The notes beneath the pieces were generated by a model, which was not told where the DNA came from, did no database searches, and was given only the letters and a program-made list of their open reading frames with translations. Position numbers and translations under genes: made by a program. From Lachnospiraceae bacterium (GTDB lineage: Bacteria > Bacillota > Clostridia > Lachnospirales > Lachnospiraceae): a DNA stretch of 64,000 nt. Every line of letters starts with the position of its first letter. Within the stretch, counting starts at the first letter, position 1. Shown here piece after piece: positions 60,937-64,000 of the stretch. The stretch is from NCBI GenBank assembly GCA_017520425.1, contig JAFXFO010000003.1, positions 1-64,000 of the forward strand, given 5' to 3'.

Positions 60937-62223
60937 ATGATAAGCATCAGTAAATTCAGCTATGACAATCCAAGATATAAAAATCTGCTTGCCCGGGGAA
61001 GCAGTATCCCCGAGGAGGTGGAACGTACCGTAAAAGAGATACTGAAAAATGTGAAGGAACGGGGCGATGAGGCGCTGTATGAATATATGCAGACCTTTGA
61101 CCGGGTGGATATCGGCAAAATCGGCCTTATGGTTACGGAGGAAGAATTTGCAATAGCACGTGAAAAAGTCACGGATTCCTTTAAAGCTGCGGTACAAAAA
61201 GCCTGCGCCAATCTGTTTCAGTTTCACAAAAGACAGCTGCCCAAAGGCTTTACGGAGACCTATGCTAACGGAGCAGTTATGGAACGTAAATATACGCCGC
61301 TAAACAGTGTAGCCGTAACCGTACCCGGCAATATGGCGCCTTTGATTTCCACCCTTTGTATGAACCTGGTGCCTGCACTGGTAGCCGGTGTGCCCAATAT
61401 TTACATCCTTACCAAGCCTAAGGCCGATGGTTCCATTGACGAGAGGTTGCTGTATGTGGCCGACTATTTGGGTGTAAAGAATTTCTATAAAATCTGCGGC
61501 TCCCAGGGACTGGCTGCGGTAGCATATGGCACAGAGACCGTAAAAAAGGTGGATGCCATCACCGGCCCCGGCAACAATTATACCCAAATGGCCAAGAAGC
61601 TTCTATTTGGAGAAGTAAAAATCGACTCCATCGCAGGCCCTTCGGAGATCGCCATTATCGCCGACGAAAAGGCAAACCCTACCTTTATTGCTGCGGATAT
61701 GATGTCCCAGGCAGAACACGGTACCGGCTTTGAAGCCAGCACCACCTTCTGCACATCATGGGAACAGGCTGAGGCTATCAAGGCCGAGGTGAACCGTCTG
61801 TGTGCAGAAAATGGTCTTGTGGATGCCACTGCCAAGTCCTTTGAAAACTATGGGGATATCTTTGTGATGGATTCCCTGGAAGAAGCAGTGGTGGCGGTAA
61901 ATAAACTGGCTCCCGAGCACGCGGAAATCCTGGCCGAGGATGCGGAAGCCCTTCTTCCCGGACTGACCAATGCGGGTGCCGTCTTTGTAGGCGCTTACAG
62001 CACCGAGCCGGTAGGGGATTACTTCTGCGGTACTAACCACATTCTCCCCACCTGTGGTACTGCACGTTTCTCTTCCGGTATGTCTGTGCAAGAATTCCTG
62101 CGTGGCTATAGTGTCATCCACTATCCGGAGAATGCCTTAAAGGAAAACGCAGACTCCATCATAGAGCTGGCTGAAGCCGAAGGAATGTATGCTCACGCAT
62201 TGGCTATAAAGGTGAGAAAATAG
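60937..62223 (+). CDS. hisD: Histidinol dehydrogenase
   Basis: 428 residues from ATG 60937, 8 nt after AAGGAGG; an ATG two codons earlier is too close. Oxidises histidinol to histidine using NAD+ and zinc. Recognised by CGSQGLAAVAYGTE (about 188-201), DSIAGPSEIAIIAD, ADMMSQAEHG (zinc ligands) and HILPTCGTARFSSGMSVQEFLRGYS. No other his gene is in the window, so it may be a lone paralog acting on another substrate. Confidence 0.93.
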   Translation: MISISKFSYDNPRYKNLLARGSSIPEEVERTVKEILKNVKERGDEALYEYMQTFDRVDIGKIGLMVTEEEFAIAREKVTDSFKAAVQKACANLFQFHKRQLPKGFTETYANGAVMERKYTPLNSVAVTVPGNMAPLISTLCMNLVPALVAGVPNIYILTKPKADGSIDERLLYVADYLGVKNFYKICGSQGLAAVAYGTETVKKVDAITGPGNNYTQMAKKLLFGEVKIDSIAGPSEIAIIADEKANPTFIAADMMSQAEHGTGFEASTTFCTSWEQAEAIKAEVNRLCAENGLVDATAKSFENYGDIFVMDSLEEAVVAVNKLAPEHAEILAEDAEALLPGLTNAGAVFVGAYSTEPVGDYFCGTNHILPTCGTARFSSGMSVQEFLRGYSVIHYPENALKENADSIIELAEAEGMYAHALAIKVRK

Positions 62224-62230
62224 AAGTATA

Positions 62231-62270
62231 TAAAAGGACTTTGCAGGAAATCCTGCAAAGTCCCTTGTAT
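62231..62270. terminator. Terminator between hisD and the glycosyltransferase
   Basis: 12-bp stem GGACTTTGCAGG/CCTGCAAAGTCC (62236-62247, 62252-62263) with T-rich tails on both strands; serves the convergent pair. Confidence 0.85.
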
Positions 62271-62294
62271 TAATCCTACAGAACTATACTATCT

Positions 62295-64000
62295 TTATTC
62301 TCCCAACAAAATACGAACTACATTTCCACCCTGGCTTCTATTGATTTCCCGCAATTCGCTAACATTCAATACCTGTTTCACCTCAGATAATGTTTCCTCA
62401 ATATCCATATGCTTTATCATTTCTACCAACAAATATCTGCCAGATTCATAGGTATAATCCTCTGCCAGAACCTCAATATTACTTGCGTAAACCACTCCCA
62501 CACGGTCGCATTGTGCAAGTATATTAGTATCTTCTGCACTTTCATTATAGCTTCCGGTAGGAATCACAAATACGCAGTCCGTACCTTCCGGGACGGCATA
62601 CGCTTCCTGCCCTCCCGTAAATATGTATCCCGGTTCACAAACCACATAATTAGCAGTTCCAATCCAAAATCCAATTATCACAAACAAAATTACTGCTTCT
62701 GATTTGCACACTCTCTTCTTCCACTTTTCAGACTGTAATACAGGATTTTTACACATAAAATCAACCGAATAATATATCGCACATACAAATATAATACACC
62801 AGAAAGGATAGGTGCACATAATATACCGTTCTGACAGAAATGGTGATATCTGTCCTACCAAACAGGTATATATTAGCACAGGCAAAACCAAAAGCGTTAT
62901 CTTTGCATAGGGCAACTGCTTTTTCCACAGAAATTTGCCCAAACCAAAACATATAATGACAGCAACGGCCAATGTAATCACAAGTAATACTGTATATCCG
63001 CCAAACATTTGGCTTACCATATTCCTAAACATAATCTTTGCCTTATATAAGCTTAGATTACCTCCGGTCAGGATGGACAAAGAGGCTCTTCCTCTGTAAC
63101 CCGAAAACACATGCTTCACGGAAAAAGGCCAAATAAGAATGCCTGTCACGGCGGAACTGCCTAAAATCAGCACATACTTTACAGCTGCATTATACTTCTT
63201 ATGTGCCAACATAGTGAGCAGCATAATGCCCGCGATAACCATCGCATACAATACAAAATAATATTGCGTATAATATCCGCCCAAAACACTGAAAAACAAG
63301 GCAAAACCAAGCTTCCTCGTAAAGCGAAAGTCTGCTGCGTAAATCTTCAGATGTACATAACAACATAATAACGTCATTAATGTTAACAATGCATACATAC
63401 GTATGAACATGGCTGTGGTCATAAATCCGCAGGATAAGGCATAGCCGATTACAATTATAATCGCCGGACCCTTCGGGCAAAGATACTCTGAGCTCATCTT
63501 ATAAATCACAATCAATGCCAGAGTCAGTACAAGCATATTCAGTGCCAAACCGAACCACTTTGAAAATTCTCCTACGAAAAAGGAACAAATAGTGTGTAAC
63601 AGCATATAGAAAAACGGTGGATGCACATCTCCACGCTGATTGTAATAAACAGATGCATAATTAAAGGTATTACTCTCACTTACAGCCAGATAATCTACGT
63701 AATCCTGTCCGGGTACCCAAGTGGTGGTATATGTATCCGCACTATTGGCCTGGGCAACACGATACGCCTGATAAATTTCACTACTGTAAAAATCAAAATT
63801 ATTTTCCTTCAAAATGCGAAAATCCTTCGCCAAGTTAGAAAACAAATCCACAAAGCTTTCTCCGGCTCCGTATTCATTCATCCAATCCTTCACATCATAG
63901 CCACTGACACCAAAATGCATGAAGGGCAAATATTCACTGTTGGCAAGTCCATACGAGTATAACTCATCTACATGGTAACCTTCCTTCTGACGTCCAAAAA
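62295..64000 (-). CDS. Integral-membrane glycosyltransferase-like protein (5' end cut)
   Basis: 567 residues visible; the reading frame stays open to the window edge at 64000, where it begins with FGRQKEGYHVDELYSYGL. That HVDEL stretch is the conserved acidic site near the first periplasmic loop of the GT-C family (PMT/ArnT/RgtA type). At least eight hydrophobic helices follow (about residues 140-440). GDVHPPFFYMLLH matches the second conserved loop of family 39-like enzymes. Probably transfers sugar from a lipid carrier; acceptor unknown. C-terminal region is soluble. Confidence 0.82.
   Translation of the reverse strand, partial: FGRQKEGYHVDELYSYGLANSEYLPFMHFGVSGYDVKDWMNEYGAGESFVDLFSNLAKDFRILKENNFDFYSSEIYQAYRVAQANSADTYTTTWVPGQDYVDYLAVSESNTFNYASVYYNQRGDVHPPFFYMLLHTICSFFVGEFSKWFGLALNMLVLTLALIVIYKMSSEYLCPKGPAIIIVIGYALSCGFMTTAMFIRMYALLTLMTLLCCYVHLKIYAADFRFTRKLGFALFFSVLGGYYTQYYFVLYAMVIAGIMLLTMLAHKKYNAAVKYVLILGSSAVTGILIWPFSVKHVFSGYRGRASLSILTGGNLSLYKAKIMFRNMVSQMFGGYTVLLVITLAVAVIICFGLGKFLWKKQLPYAKITLLVLPVLIYTCLVGQISPFLSERYIMCTYPFWCIIFVCAIYYSVDFMCKNPVLQSEKWKKRVCKSEAVILFVIIGFWIGTANYVVCEPGYIFTGGQEAYAVPEGTDCVFVIPTGSYNESAEDTNILAQCDRVGVVYASNIEVLAEDYTYESGRYLLVEMIKHMDIEETLSEVKQVLNVSELREINRSQGGNVVRILLGE

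Overview
The window looks like a chromosomal segment of a low-GC Gram-positive anaerobe of class Clostridia, most likely family Lachnospiraceae. The evidence is the Firmicutes S10-spc-alpha ribosomal gene order, a zinc-type S14, a KOW-domain gene beside infA, an insert-bearing L17, strong SD sequences, and a fibre- and sugar-oriented accessory gene set. No mobile element, tRNA, rRNA or CRISPR array was seen. The species cannot be named from the sequence alone.

Layout. At 1-2770 a lone TIR-domain membrane protein with a predicted beta-propeller lies at the end of the ribosomal cluster. From 2895 to 20415 (all minus strand, so transcribed from high to low coordinates) lies the complete S10-spc-alpha cluster: rpsJ-rplC-rplD-rplW-rplB-rpsS-rplV-rpsC-rplP-rpmC-rpsQ-rplN-rplX-rplE-rpsZ-rpsH-rplF-rplR-rpsE-rpmD-rplO-secY, a terminator, then adk-map-KOW-infA-rpmJ-rpsM-rpsK-rpsD-rpoA-rplQ. 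A strong promoter and a long structured leader precede rpsJ. The otherwise compact cluster is interrupted by palindromic non-coding elements that abut the stop codons of rpsS, rpsH, rpsM and rpsK; three of these share the same arms.

From 20.4 to 41.8 kb is a mixed metabolic and regulatory region: a small membrane peptide, an EamA exporter, PutP, an RlmI/K-like methyltransferase, two XRE regulators with membrane tails, and an operon of phosphatase, coiled-coil membrane protein, PHP phosphoesterase and GH2 beta-mannosidase. It continues with a DegV protein, a GH13 glucosidase with a three-gene sugar ABC importer, rubrerythrin, an acetyltransferase, an Rpn/PD-(D/E)XK protein, and a Nudix-nucleotidyltransferase pair.

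From 41.9 to 43.9 kb is an archaeal-type (probably non-discriminating) aspartyl-tRNA synthetase. It sits behind a long leader holding a consensus promoter, a 19-codon leader peptide with three consecutive Asp codons, mutually exclusive stems, an intrinsic terminator, a multi-hairpin element and a second small ORF. This looks like leader-peptide attenuation where Firmicutes usually use T-boxes, and it is the strongest candidate for something undescribed here.

From 43.8 to 53.3 kb come a CD3324-type regulator with an unknown partner, TspO, a MATE exporter, a sugar-binding-domain/GGDEF fusion divergent from a GH51 arabinofuranosidase, a PfkB sugar kinase with a lyxose/mannose isomerase, and a tandem IreB-like protein. 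From 53.4 to 59.4 kb a co-oriented set contains both aconitase-X subunits, an old-yellow-enzyme reductase, three tandem zinc-ribbon membrane paralogs, a DUF1295 membrane enzyme and a tiny membrane peptide. The last part carries a VanW protein, a small coiled-coil protein, hisD behind a terminator and a palindromic operator, and a membrane glycosyltransferase cut by the window end.
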